A DNA stretch of 64,000 nucleotides from an uncultured Lachnospiraceae bacterium (GCA_910577765.1 CAJTOV010000004.1:3174-67173); one strand, 5' to 3'; shown: positions 1-8,427, numbered from the stretch's first letter. A program made the numbers and translations. Notes: generated from the sequence alone by a model not told the origin.

Positions 1-131
1 GCACCAGCAAGCAGGGCAAGGCCACCATTGTCATGACCTTTGACATCCACGGCAAGGAAGAGTTAAACCGGCTGACAGACAAGCTGAAACAGATTGAGGG
101 AGTGCTGGATATTGAGCGGACAGCCGGATAG
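1..131 (+). CDS. relA: RelA/SpoT-family (p)ppGpp synthetase, C-terminal end (partial)
   Basis: Only the last 42 codons are present, reading in frame from base 3 to the TAG at 129-131. The visible segment (…VMTFDIHGKEELNRL…GVLDIER) looks like the C-terminal ACT domain of long RelA/SpoT enzymes, which make and degrade the alarmone (p)ppGpp. Established knowledge: in many Lachnospiraceae and other Clostridia the relA 3' end is followed by a metallo-hydrolase and hemZ, which is exactly what follows here, so context supports the call. The catalytic domains lie outside the window, so activity cannot be judged. Confidence 0.75.
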   Translation, partial: TSKQGKATIVMTFDIHGKEELNRLTDKLKQIEGVLDIERTAG

Positions 132-167
132 CCGGAAGATATATATAGAAGCGGGAGAGGAAAACAC

Positions 168-824
168 ATGACCGAACATGAATTCCGGATTAAAACCTGG
201 GTGCTGGGGATGGTCAGCACCAACTGTTATCTGGTATACAACGACAAAACCAGAAAAGGAGTTATCATTGATCCGGCGGACAATGGGGAGTACCTGATCC
301 GGAAGCTGGAAGAGCTGGGAATTGCGCCGGAGGCAGTGCTTCTGACCCACGGGCATTTTGACCATATTCTGGCAGTGAAGGAGCTTCAGGCACAATACAA
401 CTGTCCGGTCTATGCAGGGAAGGAGGAGGACGCCCTGCTGCAGGATGCGTCCCTGAACTTAAGCGGCACCATGGGCACGGACCATTTGTCAGTCAGCGCC
501 GATGAACTGGTGCGGGACGGCCAGACCCTGGAGCTGGCCGGCTTTACCTGGAAGGTGCTGGAGACCCCGGGCCATACCCGGGGATCAGTGTGCTACTATA
601 TTCCCGGGGAGGATGTGCTGGTCAGCGGGGATACCCTGTTTGCCGAGTCCCTGGGCAGAACCGATCTGCCTACAGGAAGTATGCGGGAGATCATAAGCTC
701 CATTACCGGAAAGCTTCTGGTACTGCCGGAGGATACCATGGTCTACCCGGGACATGGGGACCCGACCACCATCGGACACGAGAAACAGTACAATCCGGTG
801 GCTGTGTACCGCGGCAGGCGCTGA
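168..824 (+). CDS. MBL-fold metallo-hydrolase (glyoxalase II-like, YcbL type)
   Basis: A cytoplasmic 218-residue metallo-beta-lactamase-fold hydrolase. The metal-binding set is complete: HGHFDH near residues 61-66, the His of PGHTRGS near 131, the Asp of SGDTLF near 151 and the His of YPGHG near 191. This is the compact YcbL/glyoxalase II-like form, lacking the C-terminal substrate domain of true glyoxalase II, so the substrate is unknown. It starts at an ATG after a GGGAGAGG ribosome site, 36 bp after relA, and is probably co-transcribed with relA and hemZ. Confidence 0.85.
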   Translation: MTEHEFRIKTWVLGMVSTNCYLVYNDKTRKGVIIDPADNGEYLIRKLEELGIAPEAVLLTHGHFDHILAVKELQAQYNCPVYAGKEEDALLQDASLNLSGTMGTDHLSVSADELVRDGQTLELAGFTWKVLETPGHTRGSVCYYIPGEDVLVSGDTLFAESLGRTDLPTGSMREIISSITGKLLVLPEDTMVYPGHGDPTTIGHEKQYNPVAVYRGRR

Positions 825-859
825 CATACCGGCCAGACAGAGAAGAAGAGCACAGAACC

Positions 860-2338
860 ATGGAACCGGGGGTAAGGGATAAGAGGATGATCGGAATCAT
901 ATTAAATGACAACGGATATGAACAGGATATCCGGGAACTGCTGATGGCATTTTTCCCCGGAGAGCCCTTTGTGCACCAGCGCCAGGAAGGGCTGGAGGTA
1001 TGTGTGGAGGGGACGGTTCAGGAGGACCGGCTGGGATTCTCCCTGGAGGTATGCTCCAGGGAACCGGCATGCTGTATCCGCCGCCGGATTCCGGTGGACT
1101 ATGACTGCCGTCCGGAAGCCAAGAACCGGATCAAGCAGGAGCTTTACCGGATTTTGTCGGAGATCACCGGCCGGCAGCTTCCCTGGGGGAGCCTGACCGG
1201 CATCCGTCCTGTGAAGATCGCCATGACCAGACTGGAAGAAGGCTGTCCGGAGGAGGCTGTCCGCCTCTATATGAAGGACACCTACTTTGCCAGCCATGGG
1301 AAAATCGACTTAAGCATTGAGATCGCCAGACGGGAGCGGCAGCTTCTGGCAGACCTGGATTATGAGAAGGGCTACAGCCTATATGTGGGGATTCCCTTCT
1401 GTCCCACCACCTGCCTTTACTGCTCCTTCACCTCCTTTCCCATCGGTAAGTGGAAGGGAAAGACCGGGCTTTATCTGGATGCCCTGGAGAAGGAGCTGGA
1501 TTATGTGGCCGGGAAGCGGGGCGGCCAGGGACCGGACACGGTCTACATAGGCGGAGGCACCCCCACCTCCCTGGAGCCGGAGGATTTGCGGCGGCTTTTG
1601 GGAAAGCTGCGGTCTGCCTTTGATTTCTCCGGGGTAAGGGAGTTCACCGTGGAGGCCGGACGCCCGGACAGTATCACAGCGGACAAGCTGCGGGTGCTGC
1701 GGGACTTTGGGGTCACCCGGATTTCCATTAATCCACAGACCATGAAGCAGGAGACCCTGGAGCTGATCGGCCGCCGCCACAGTGTGGAGGATGTGCGCCG
1801 TCAGTTTCACCTGGCCAGGGAGCTGGGCTTTGACAACATCAATATGGACCTGATCATCGGTCTGCCGGAGGAAGGGCTTTCCGATGTCCAGGCCACCATG
1901 GAGGCAATTGCCGCCCTGGGGCCGGACAGTATTACGGTCCATTCCCTGGCCATCAAGCGGGCCGCCAGGCTCAACACCATGAAGGAGGTCTACAAGGATT
2001 TAAAGATCACCGGCACCCAGGAGATGATTGATCTGACCGCAGACTATGCCCGCAGGATGGGGCTGGAGCCCTACTATCTGTACCGGCAGAAGAACATGGC
2101 CGGGAACTTTGAAAACGTAGGCTACGCGGCGCCGGGAAAGGCCTGCATCTACAATGTGCTGATTATGGAGGAGAAGCAGACCATTATAGGCTGCGGCGCC
2201 GGGACCACCACCAAGCGGGTGATCCCCGGGGAGAACCGGATCGAACGGTGCGAGAATGTGAAAGAGGTGGCCCAGTACATAGAGCGGATTGATGAGATGA
2301 TCGGACGGAAGGAAACGCTGTTTGGCTGTAACCGTTGA
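860..2338 (+). CDS. hemZ: HemZ-type coproporphyrinogen III dehydrogenase-like radical SAM protein
   Basis: A radical SAM protein of about 492 residues. The CxxxCxxC iron-sulfur motif is in IPFCPTTCLYCSF near residues 177-189, followed by YIGGGTPT and the INPQT segment typical of the HemN/HemW/HemZ group. The HemZ-specific N-terminal part carries GSLTGIRPVK. Family knowledge: HemZ is annotated as an oxygen-independent coproporphyrinogen III dehydrogenase, but the biochemical role is uncertain. The same frame is open back to 590, inside the upstream gene; that extension is discarded. ATG 860 is used. ATG 887 is an alternative, but its AAGAGG sits too close to the start. A strong terminator follows. 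Confidence 0.85.
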   Translation: MEPGVRDKRMIGIILNDNGYEQDIRELLMAFFPGEPFVHQRQEGLEVCVEGTVQEDRLGFSLEVCSREPACCIRRRIPVDYDCRPEAKNRIKQELYRILSEITGRQLPWGSLTGIRPVKIAMTRLEEGCPEEAVRLYMKDTYFASHGKIDLSIEIARRERQLLADLDYEKGYSLYVGIPFCPTTCLYCSFTSFPIGKWKGKTGLYLDALEKELDYVAGKRGGQGPDTVYIGGGTPTSLEPEDLRRLLGKLRSAFDFSGVREFTVEAGRPDSITADKLRVLRDFGVTRISINPQTMKQETLELIGRRHSVEDVRRQFHLARELGFDNINMDLIIGLPEEGLSDVQATMEAIAALGPDSITVHSLAIKRAARLNTMKEVYKDLKITGTQEMIDLTADYARRMGLEPYYLYRQKNMAGNFENVGYAAPGKACIYNVLIMEEKQTIIGCGAGTTTKRVIPGENRIERCENVKEVAQYIERIDEMIGRKETLFGCNR

Positions 2339-2376
2339 GATACCCCCTGAACGGTTGCGTCTGGCAGCATATAAGG

Positions 2377-2427
2377 AAAGCAGTGAACATGATTTTCAGT
2401 GAGGAAATCGGTTCACTGCTTTTTTTG
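2377..2427 (+). terminator. Rho-independent terminator after hemZ
   Basis: A perfect 12-bp inverted repeat (AAAGCAGTGAAC at 2377-2388, GTTCACTGCTTT at 2411-2422) is followed by a run of Ts. It closes the relA-hemZ transcription unit. Confidence 0.9.
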
Positions 2428-2489
2428 CGCCCAAATCAAAAACCCAAAAAAAACTTTGGTAATTGTCCCGGAACTGGAAAAAAGGGTTA

Positions 2490-2519
2490 TTGGTAATTTT
2501 TTGACGGGGATACTATAAT
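2490..2519 (+). promoter_or_regulatory. Sigma-A-type promoter for the non-coding segment
   Basis: TTGGTA at 2490-2495, an 18-bp spacer, then a consensus TATAAT at 2514-2519. Transcription would start near 2526 and run into the foldable segment at 2587-2770. No protein-coding gene with a ribosome site follows on this strand before the convergent PilZ gene. Confidence 0.6.
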
Positions 2520-2525
2520 AAACAT

Positions 2526-2775
2526 AAAGTTTTGTACATTATGCCAAAGAATGTGGGGGAACAATCGGTAAATTCGTAACAATTCAGATAGGGCATCTTC
2601 TTGCCCCCGAAAAGCATCGGGGACAAGAAGCTTCGGGCGTCAGCCCGATACCAAATCTTGCGAGAAAGCACTTATGCAAGCCAGAAAACGCGTCACTGGC
2701 GCGTTTTTGGCATGCTGGGCAACAAAAGCGAGTTTGCAACACACTTTCTCACAAGATTTGCTGCCCGTCTGAATG
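2526..2775 (+). ncRNA. Candidate structured non-coding RNA (multi-branch fold)
   Basis: This stretch between hemZ and pilZ has no convincing ORF but nested inverted repeats. An outer helix pairs GGGCA at 2591-2595 with TGCCC at 2762-2766. Hairpin 1 is CTTCTTGCCCCCGA/TCGGGGACAAGAAG (one mismatch, about 2597-2631). Hairpin 2 is TCGGGC/GCCCGA (about 2633-2648). A long helix pairs AAATCTTGCGAGAAAG (2653-2668) with CTTTCTCACAAGATTT (2744-2759) and encloses AAAACGCG/CGCGTTTT. Together they form a closed junction downstream of a TATAAT promoter. I do not recognise the family. It could also be a palindromic repeat element rather than a dedicated RNA gene. Confidence 0.55.
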
Positions 2776-2784
2776 GTTCCGTTA

Positions 2785-3408
2785 TTACAGATCATCATCC
2801 ACTACCACCATCTGCTTCTGCAGCTTCTTGAATACAAAGGAACGGATGGCCGCATCCGCTCCGTCGGTCAGGTTCAGAAAGCAGCACCCATAGCCGTACC
2901 GGCCATTGGCCTCCGGCTTGGCCCGCAGGGCCATGACCTCAAAGTGCCGCATCAGGGAACGGAACCGGTAATCAAAGCTGATCACGGAATCCGGTTCAAG
3001 AATCTGCCGGGTCACCAGATAGATGCCGCCGGCGCTGAGATTGCTGATGGTGCCGTAGAAGCTGCCGTACTTGGGGGAGAAAAAGGGTGTCTCAATATGC
3101 ACATTGACCCGCACGTCCTTCTGGCGCTGGACCACGTCATTGACCCCCTGGATATCACAGTCCGCCATCATCAGTTCCGGGTTCTTGGGATAGGCAGGGT
3201 TCCGGCGCACTACCAGGGTACACATGGTCCGAACCACCCCGGCCAGCTCGTCATAGAAGTTCACCTTGGCCTTGAACTTGGCTTCCCGGATATTGGTTTC
3301 CTTCAGATAAAGAGTCACGGTCTCCGCATAATGAACCACACGGGCCTCAGAAAGTTTCTCACCTTTCAGGTTATATATAATGCACTTGTTGCACTTTTTC
3401 AGCACCAT
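2785..3408 (-). CDS. PilZ-domain protein (putative c-di-GMP receptor / flagellar brake)
   Basis: A 207-residue cytoplasmic protein whose C-terminal half is a PilZ domain, with an N-x-S-x-G-G motif (NLSAGGIYL). The arginine motif upstream reads QRQKDVR, where PilZ proteins usually have RRxxxR, so the second Arg is replaced by Gln. The N-terminal half is consistent with a YcgR/DgrA-type companion domain. Family knowledge: such proteins slow the flagellar motor when c-di-GMP is high, which fits its position divergent from the flagellar operon. ATG 3408 follows GGAGGATACATTT. Whether it still binds c-di-GMP is open because of the motif change. Confidence 0.8.
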   Translation of the reverse strand: MVLKKCNKCIIYNLKGEKLSEARVVHYAETVTLYLKETNIREAKFKAKVNFYDELAGVVRTMCTLVVRRNPAYPKNPELMMADCDIQGVNDVVQRQKDVRVNVHIETPFFSPKYGSFYGTISNLSAGGIYLVTRQILEPDSVISFDYRFRSLMRHFEVMALRAKPEANGRYGYGCCFLNLTDGADAAIRSFVFKKLQKQMVVVDDDL

Positions 3409-3438
3409 AAATGTATCCTCCTCCGATTCCGTGTCATT

Positions 3439-3467
3439 AGTATAACACAGAATGCATAAAAAATGAA
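3439..3467 (-). promoter_or_regulatory. Possible promoter for the PilZ gene
   Basis: On the minus strand TTCATT (3467-3462) and TATACT (3444-3439) are separated by 17 bp. The start would lie about 30 bp upstream of the PilZ ATG. The -35 is weak. Confidence 0.4.
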
Positions 3468-3544
3468 GAACAAATTCGCAATAGTTCTGATACCTTTGGA
3501 GGGTAAAAACTTCCGTTAAAAGGGCGAAACCGTATAAATTTCAT

Positions 3545-3553
3545 GGGGGGGGG
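3545..3553. repeat. Run of nine G residues between divergent operons
   Basis: A homopolymer of nine Gs lies about 50 bp upstream of the flagellar -35 box, inside the 415-bp gap between the PilZ gene and the flagellar supra-operon. Such tracts are prone to length change. No coding frame crosses it. Confidence 0.85.
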
Positions 3554-3603
3554 TAAATGGTAACAAGATGCATGTGGAAAGCTATGGAAAATATAATTTT
3601 AAC

Positions 3604-3632
3604 TTGAATTCTGTTCTTATAAGTGCTAGAAT
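3604..3632 (+). promoter_or_regulatory. Sigma-A-type promoter of the flagellar/chemotaxis supra-operon
   Basis: TTGAAT at 3604-3609, an exact 17-bp spacer, TAGAAT at 3627-3632. The leader of about 180 nt contains a hairpin with TCCCTGA (3782-3788) and TCAGGG (3803-3808) arms just ahead of the first gene. I see no c-di-GMP riboswitch consensus in this leader. No sigma-28 motif is present, as expected for an early flagellar promoter. Confidence 0.75.
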
Positions 3633-3823
3633 AGTAAAGAACTGACCGTCCGTTTGTTTGCGGTGCCTTTATAGACACGAATCGACATAATAACCACAGG
3701 ATCGACACAGACTGCGGACATGGCCTATGGCAGCAGGATTCTCACCCGGAACCTTCTGTCATGAAATATGAACAGGTTACTTCCCTGACGGTTAAGCCGG
3801 GATCAGGGGACCGGTGACAGAAT

Positions 3824-4759
3824 GTGGGTGGCAAAGTGGAGAGACAAGAGTGGGACCAGCTTCCGGGAATGTGGGAGTCTGGGAAGGTGATTGGAAGGAC
3901 AGCTGGGAATGACGGAATTCAACGGGTAAGAAGAGCCAGAGAGCGTTACAGCAGAGAGCGGAACAGCCGCAGAATTGCAGGGAAACACTGTGTGGTCCCC
4001 TGCGCACTGTTATGTGTGCTGGTTTCCTTTGCCGTATCGCTGGAAGGCGCCGGGCAGGCATCGGCAGCTCCGGAGACGGATACGCTGATTGCGGAGTTTC
4101 CCCAGTCTCCCGGCCAGTATGCAGCCTCCGGAGACCTTCCGGGCCCCGGAGCCATGCAGGAACCGGGAGACTTCCAGGCACCCGGGACCATGCAGGGGGC
4201 AGGAACCATCCAGGCGCCCGGTTCCGTCCGGGATACGGACGGAGGACAGCCGCCGGAGGCAGGAAGCTGTTCCGGGCCGCCTGCGTCCGGGGATTCCCCC
4301 CAGCTTGCCGGACCACCGCAGACATCTGCGGCTGTCCAGGGGCCTGTAGGGCAGGCCCCGCGTATGGAAAGTCCCTCCGGTATCCCTGAGACCCTTACCC
4401 AGGCAGAGGCGGTTTCTGCCGCCGGGGAGGACCCGAAGCTGGAAGCAGATCCGGCCGGAAGTACATACACATCCCTGGGAACCTTTGAGATTACCGGCTA
4501 TTGCAGCTGTGACAAATGCTGCGGTGTCAAGGAAGTGAAACTGACCAAGAGCGAGACCGTACCCCGCTCCTCCCACACGGTAGCCACAGATCTGGCGGTG
4601 CTTCCCATGGGGACACGGATCATGATTGACGGGGTGATTTACCAGGTGGAGGATACAGGCAAGGCGATCCGGGGGCGGATGGTGGATATTTATTTTGACA
4701 GTCACCAGGAAGCCCTGGAGTTCGGAAGACAGCAGAAAACCGTATATCTCGTAGAATGA
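3824..4759 (+). CDS. Secreted 3D-domain protein (putative peptidoglycan lytic transglycosylase)
   Basis: A protein of up to 311 residues. A basic N-terminus and a hydrophobic segment near residues 53-75 act as signal or anchor. A Pro/Gly/Gln-rich low-complexity linker follows, and the C-terminus is a 3D domain: ITGYCSCDKCCG near 222, ATDLAVLPMGT and VEDTGKAIRG with the aspartates that name the fold, then VDIYFDSH. Family knowledge: 3D domains are MltA-like and cleave peptidoglycan. As the first gene after the flagellar promoter it may help rod penetration (inference). The start is uncertain: GTG 3824 is the first possible, and GTG 3887 has a better-placed GGGAG. Confidence 0.75.
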   Translation: MGGKVERQEWDQLPGMWESGKVIGRTAGNDGIQRVRRARERYSRERNSRRIAGKHCVVPCALLCVLVSFAVSLEGAGQASAAPETDTLIAEFPQSPGQYAASGDLPGPGAMQEPGDFQAPGTMQGAGTIQAPGSVRDTDGGQPPEAGSCSGPPASGDSPQLAGPPQTSAAVQGPVGQAPRMESPSGIPETLTQAEAVSAAGEDPKLEADPAGSTYTSLGTFEITGYCSCDKCCGVKEVKLTKSETVPRSSHTVATDLAVLPMGTRIMIDGVIYQVEDTGKAIRGRMVDIYFDSHQEALEFGRQQKTVYLVE

Positions 4760-4930
4760 CCGCCGGGAGTCTCCTTCCGGCGCTGTACGATTTTAAAGCG
4801 CGAAAGCACATATGCGGTACCGGGGCGGGCCCGGTCTGCATATACTGGCTGGGAAACGAAGATACAAATACAGATTCATGTTTATGATGAATCTGTTTCA
4901 AAGAATAAAAAGAAAGGATGGAACATCCGT

Positions 4931-5320
4931 ATGTCGCAGTTTTATGGGAATGGCATCGCTCTCAACGAGAAGGTGCTGGATTATCTCTGGGGACGCCAGA
5001 CGGTTACCCTCAACAACATTGTCAACGTAGACACACCAGGCTTTAAGTCCCAGTATCTGACCTTTGAGGAGGCTCTGGGGGAGAAACTGCGCAGGGCCAG
5101 TGCCGCAGGCAGACCGGCCAGGGATGTAGGCAGGGCAATTGACGGATCCAGAATCAGCCTTCATACCACCTGGAACGAGTCCAGCCGTCTGGACGGCAAC
5201 AACGTGGACATGGACCAGGAGCAGGTGCAGCTGGTGCGTACGGTTCTGGAATACCAGTACATGGTCAATTCAGTAAGTAATGATCTGAGCCGGCTTTCCA
5301 GCGCGGCCAGAAGCTTCTAA
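4931..5320 (+). CDS. flgB: Flagellar basal-body rod protein FlgB
   Basis: A 129-residue proximal rod subunit exported by the flagellar type III system. It has the rod/hook N-terminal signature (NNIVNVDTPGFKS near residues 32-44) and the C-terminal amphipathic helix region (VRTVLEYQYMVN). Length is usual for FlgB. ATG 4931 follows AAAGGATGG. Oddly, the next gene is fliE rather than flgC, which lies about 13 kb downstream at 18653. Confidence 0.93.
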   Translation: MSQFYGNGIALNEKVLDYLWGRQTVTLNNIVNVDTPGFKSQYLTFEEALGEKLRRASAAGRPARDVGRAIDGSRISLHTTWNESSRLDGNNVDMDQEQVQLVRTVLEYQYMVNSVSNDLSRLSSAARSF

Positions 5321-5340
5321 GGAAAGGGAAGGACAGAGAT

Positions 5341-5655
5341 ATGGAACAGCTCAGCTTTATCACACCCATTAAGCCCTGGGAGCCGGTAGGCGACCTGCTG
5401 GCCCAGCAGAAGATTACCACACGCGGAAGCGAGGCGGCGCTTTTCCGGGATGTATTTAAGAATGCCATTCAACAGGTGCAGGATGCCCAGGCGGACGTGG
5501 AGACCAAACAGTATCTCCTGGCCACCGGGCGTCTGGATGATGCACACAGTCTGCCGATTGCGGAAGCCAAGGCGGCGCTTAGCGTGGATATGCTGATATC
5601 CCTGCGAAATAAGACGATTGAATCCTATAATGAACTGTTGAAAATGAGTGTATAA
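5341..5655 (+). CDS. fliE: Flagellar hook-basal body protein FliE
   Basis: A 104-residue FliE joins the MS ring to the rod. The conserved C-terminal half is clear (FKNAIQQVQDAQADVETK, then SVDMLISLRNKTIESYNELLKM at the end). It starts 20 bp after flgB with an AAGGA site and is translated as part of the same transcript, with fliF following. Confidence 0.92.
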   Translation: MEQLSFITPIKPWEPVGDLLAQQKITTRGSEAALFRDVFKNAIQQVQDAQADVETKQYLLATGRLDDAHSLPIAEAKAALSVDMLISLRNKTIESYNELLKMSV

Positions 5656-5693
5656 TATACAGTTTTTAGATACATAGAGCCGAGGTTGGAAAA

Positions 5694-7391
5694 GTGCAGA
5701 ATTTAAAGGAACACTGGCAGAATCTGTCAGACAAAACCAAGAAATTGCTCATAGCGATTGTGGGAGGTACCATAGCAATCGCTATTTTGGCTGTAGCCGC
5801 TCTCAAGCTGACGGAGCAGAAAGACTACAGCGTCCTGTTTACAGGACTGAACCAGGAGGAGGCCCAGCAGGTGGTTGCCCTTCTCCAGGAGCAGGGGTAT
5901 CCGTACCGCTATGATGACCAGAACGGAGCCATCCACATGCCCAGCGGCACTGTGGACCAGGCCAGGGTCCAGATGCTCAGCGAGGGCTATCCCAAGAGTG
6001 GATTTACATATGACATGTACCGGAACAATTCCGGTCTTATGACCACTGAGTCTGACAAGAAGCAGTATACCCGGTATGAGCTCCAGGACCGTCTGGGTGC
6101 CCAGATCCGCCTTTTTGAAGGGGTTCAGGATGCCAAGGTGACCATTGCCGAGGCCGGACAGCAGACCTACGCCCTGGGAGACGATACCAGCACGGAGGCT
6201 TCCGCCGCGGTAACGGTGACCATGAAGAAGGGCCAGACCTTAACCAGTGACCAGGCGGCTGCCATCAAGAACCTGATCAGCCGTTCCGTCCGGGGCATGA
6301 CCTTTACCAGTGTGTCGGTTTTTGATGCAGAGACCATGACCGAAGTGGGCAGCGATGACGGCACCGGCGGCAGCGGGGAATACACGGAGCTGGTGACCCA
6401 GATCGAGAACCAGATCGCGGGTAATGTGCGCCGGGTTCTGGAGAAGCTATACGGCCAGGGAAAAGTAGCCGTGGCTGTCAAGGGAACCCTTAACACCGAC
6501 AAACTGATCCAGGAGATTACCCGGTACAATGTTCCTGAGAAGATTGACGAGGAAGACAAGACGGGGCTGCTCCAGCGGGAGGAGACCTCTTTTGAGAATT
6601 CCGGCACCACCGGCCAGGAAGCCGGCGGGGTGGCCGGTGCCGATGCCAATGCGGACACCCCCCGTTATACGGCCAACAACGGCGGCGGGGCAGTCAACGA
6701 CAGCTATGCCAACGGCACTGCGGCCCGGGACTGGCTCTTTGATTCCATCCGGGAACAGCGCCAGGTGGATCCGGGAGTCCTGGAGAACACCACCATCGGC
6801 GTAGTCATTGATACGGACGATACCAGCATTCCGGAACGGAACCTGATCAATCTGGTAGCCAATTCCGCAGGCATCAGCCAGGAAGAGGCAGCCGCCAAGA
6901 TCACCATCATCCGGGCGCTGTCCGCGGAAAGCAAGGCCCAGGAAGATGTTCCCATTGTGACGCCTCCGACACAACCCGATGAGGATGAAGATACAGGGCT
7001 GCCGCTTCCGCTGATCATTGCCCTGATTGCAGGCGGGATTCTGCTTCTGCTTCTCCTGCTGCTTCTGCTTACCCGCAGAAAACGCAGGAAGAAAGGGGAA
7101 GAGGAGGCTGCGGAGATCGAGGATACCGGGGAAGCTGCTGCATGGCCGGAAGCAGGCCAGGCTGAGGAGGCTCCGCCGGAGACCGAGGCAGTACGCCAGA
7201 TCCTGGAAGAAGACGCTGAGATGGAACAGAATGAGGAGATCCTCAATCTCCGTATGCAGCGCAGCCTGAAACTGAAACAGAATATCGGCGACTTTATTGA
7301 GCAGAACCCGCAGATTGCGGCGAAGCTGATGCAAAGCTGGCTGAGAGGGGAGGAAAGCGGCGGTGGCGAAGGCAGAAGAAAACACAAGTAA
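5694..7391 (+). CDS. fliF: Flagellar MS-ring protein FliF
   Basis: A 565-residue ring protein of the cytoplasmic membrane. A first membrane segment lies near residues 18-40 (LLIAIVGGTIAIAILAVAAL). YscJ/FliF ring-building domains follow (DYSVLFTGLNQEEAQQV), then a periplasmic region with a Gly/Asn-rich insert near 300-340. A second membrane segment lies near 438-460 (LPLIIALIAGGILLLLLLLL), and the acidic C-terminal tail binds FliG. The start is GTG 5694. Its 3' end overlaps fliG by 29 bp, which suggests coupled translation of the two partners. Confidence 0.94.
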   Translation: MQNLKEHWQNLSDKTKKLLIAIVGGTIAIAILAVAALKLTEQKDYSVLFTGLNQEEAQQVVALLQEQGYPYRYDDQNGAIHMPSGTVDQARVQMLSEGYPKSGFTYDMYRNNSGLMTTESDKKQYTRYELQDRLGAQIRLFEGVQDAKVTIAEAGQQTYALGDDTSTEASAAVTVTMKKGQTLTSDQAAAIKNLISRSVRGMTFTSVSVFDAETMTEVGSDDGTGGSGEYTELVTQIENQIAGNVRRVLEKLYGQGKVAVAVKGTLNTDKLIQEITRYNVPEKIDEEDKTGLLQREETSFENSGTTGQEAGGVAGADANADTPRYTANNGGGAVNDSYANGTAARDWLFDSIREQRQVDPGVLENTTIGVVIDTDDTSIPERNLINLVANSAGISQEEAAAKITIIRALSAESKAQEDVPIVTPPTQPDEDEDTGLPLPLIIALIAGGILLLLLLLLLLTRRKRRKKGEEEAAEIEDTGEAAAWPEAGQAEEAPPETEAVRQILEEDAEMEQNEEILNLRMQRSLKLKQNIGDFIEQNPQIAAKLMQSWLRGEESGGGEGRRKHK

Positions 7392-8427
7392 GCCTGATGT
7401 AGCGGAAGATGTAGAGTCCGCAAAACCACTGGACACCAAGCAGAAGGCAGCGGTTGTAGTGGTTTCCCTGGGAGCTGACAAAGCCTCCCAGATCTATAAG
7501 TACTTAAGCGAGGAAGACATTGAAGACCTGACCTTTGAAGTGGCCAAGATGGGCAAGACCACCAACGCACAGGTGGAAAGTGCCCTGGATGAATTCTACA
7601 AGCTGTGTCTTACCCACAAGATGATGACCGACGGCGGTCTGGATTATGCCCGGGATGTTCTGGAGAAAGCATTCGGCGAATCCACGGCCAGGTCCCTGCT
7701 GGAGAAGGTATCCAAGACCCTCCAGTCCAGACCGTTCAACTTCTTTATGAAGGGAGACCCCAAGGCCCTCCTTTCCCTGCTGCAGCATGAGCGGCCCCAG
7801 GTCATTGCCCTGATCATGTCCTATATGGACGCGGAGCAGGCGGCCAAGGTACTGGAGCAGCTTCCGGAGAACAAGCGGATTCCCACGGTGGAAGCCATGG
7901 CCAGGATGGACCGGGTATCCCCGGAAGCCATTGCCATTGTAGAGGAAGAGATGAAACGCAAGTTTGCCACCATTATTACCAGCGAGGACAACATGAACCT
8001 GGGCGGTATAGACTTTGTGGCAGACATCATGAACAATGTGGACCGCAGCAACGAGCGGCGGATCTTCGAGGAACTGGACAAAACCAATCCCGAGCTGTGC
8101 CAGAGCATCAAAGACAAGATGTTCGTATTCGAGAATATTCTGGATATGGACGACCGTTCCGTACAGCGCTTTATCCGGGACTGCGACGCCAAGGATGTTG
8201 TATTTGCCCTGAAGAATGCTTCCGAAGAGATGAAGTCCCTGTTCTTCTCCAACATGTCCAAGCGTATGGCCGAGACCGTCAAGGGCGATCTGGAGACCAC
8301 CACCAATGTGAGACTGAAGGATGTGGAGGAAGCCCAGCAGCGTATTGTTAATATCATACGCCAGCTGGAGGAGTCCGGGGAAGTGATCATCAGCAAGGGA
8401 GGCGATGAACAGGATGTCTTCTTGTAG
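7363..8427 (+). CDS. fliG: Flagellar motor switch protein FliG
   Basis: A 354-residue switch protein linking FliF to the C-ring and contacting MotA. It shows the FliG start (KQKAAVVVVSLGADKASQIYKYL), the middle-domain hallmark HERPQVIALIMSYM near residue 145, and a charged C-terminal torque domain (MDDRSVQRFIRDCDAKDV). Start GTG 7363 lies inside fliF with GGGAGG 11 bp upstream. The stop overlaps the start of fliH, continuing the tight packing. Confidence 0.95.
   Translation: MAKAEENTSKPDVAEDVESAKPLDTKQKAAVVVVSLGADKASQIYKYLSEEDIEDLTFEVAKMGKTTNAQVESALDEFYKLCLTHKMMTDGGLDYARDVLEKAFGESTARSLLEKVSKTLQSRPFNFFMKGDPKALLSLLQHERPQVIALIMSYMDAEQAAKVLEQLPENKRIPTVEAMARMDRVSPEAIAIVEEEMKRKFATIITSEDNMNLGGIDFVADIMNNVDRSNERRIFEELDKTNPELCQSIKDKMFVFENILDMDDRSVQRFIRDCDAKDVVFALKNASEEMKSLFFSNMSKRMAETVKGDLETTTNVRLKDVEEAQQRIVNIIRQLEESGEVIISKGGDEQDVFL

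Noticed and set aside
590..859. N-terminal extension of the hemZ frame back to 590
   Set aside because: It overlaps the metallo-hydrolase in another frame, has no ribosome site and adds residues not found in HemZ.
3640..3823. Possible c-di-GMP (GEMM) riboswitch in the flagellar operon leader
   Set aside because: C. difficile has one ahead of flgB, so I looked, but the conserved GEMM loop segments are not there; only an ordinary hairpin is seen.
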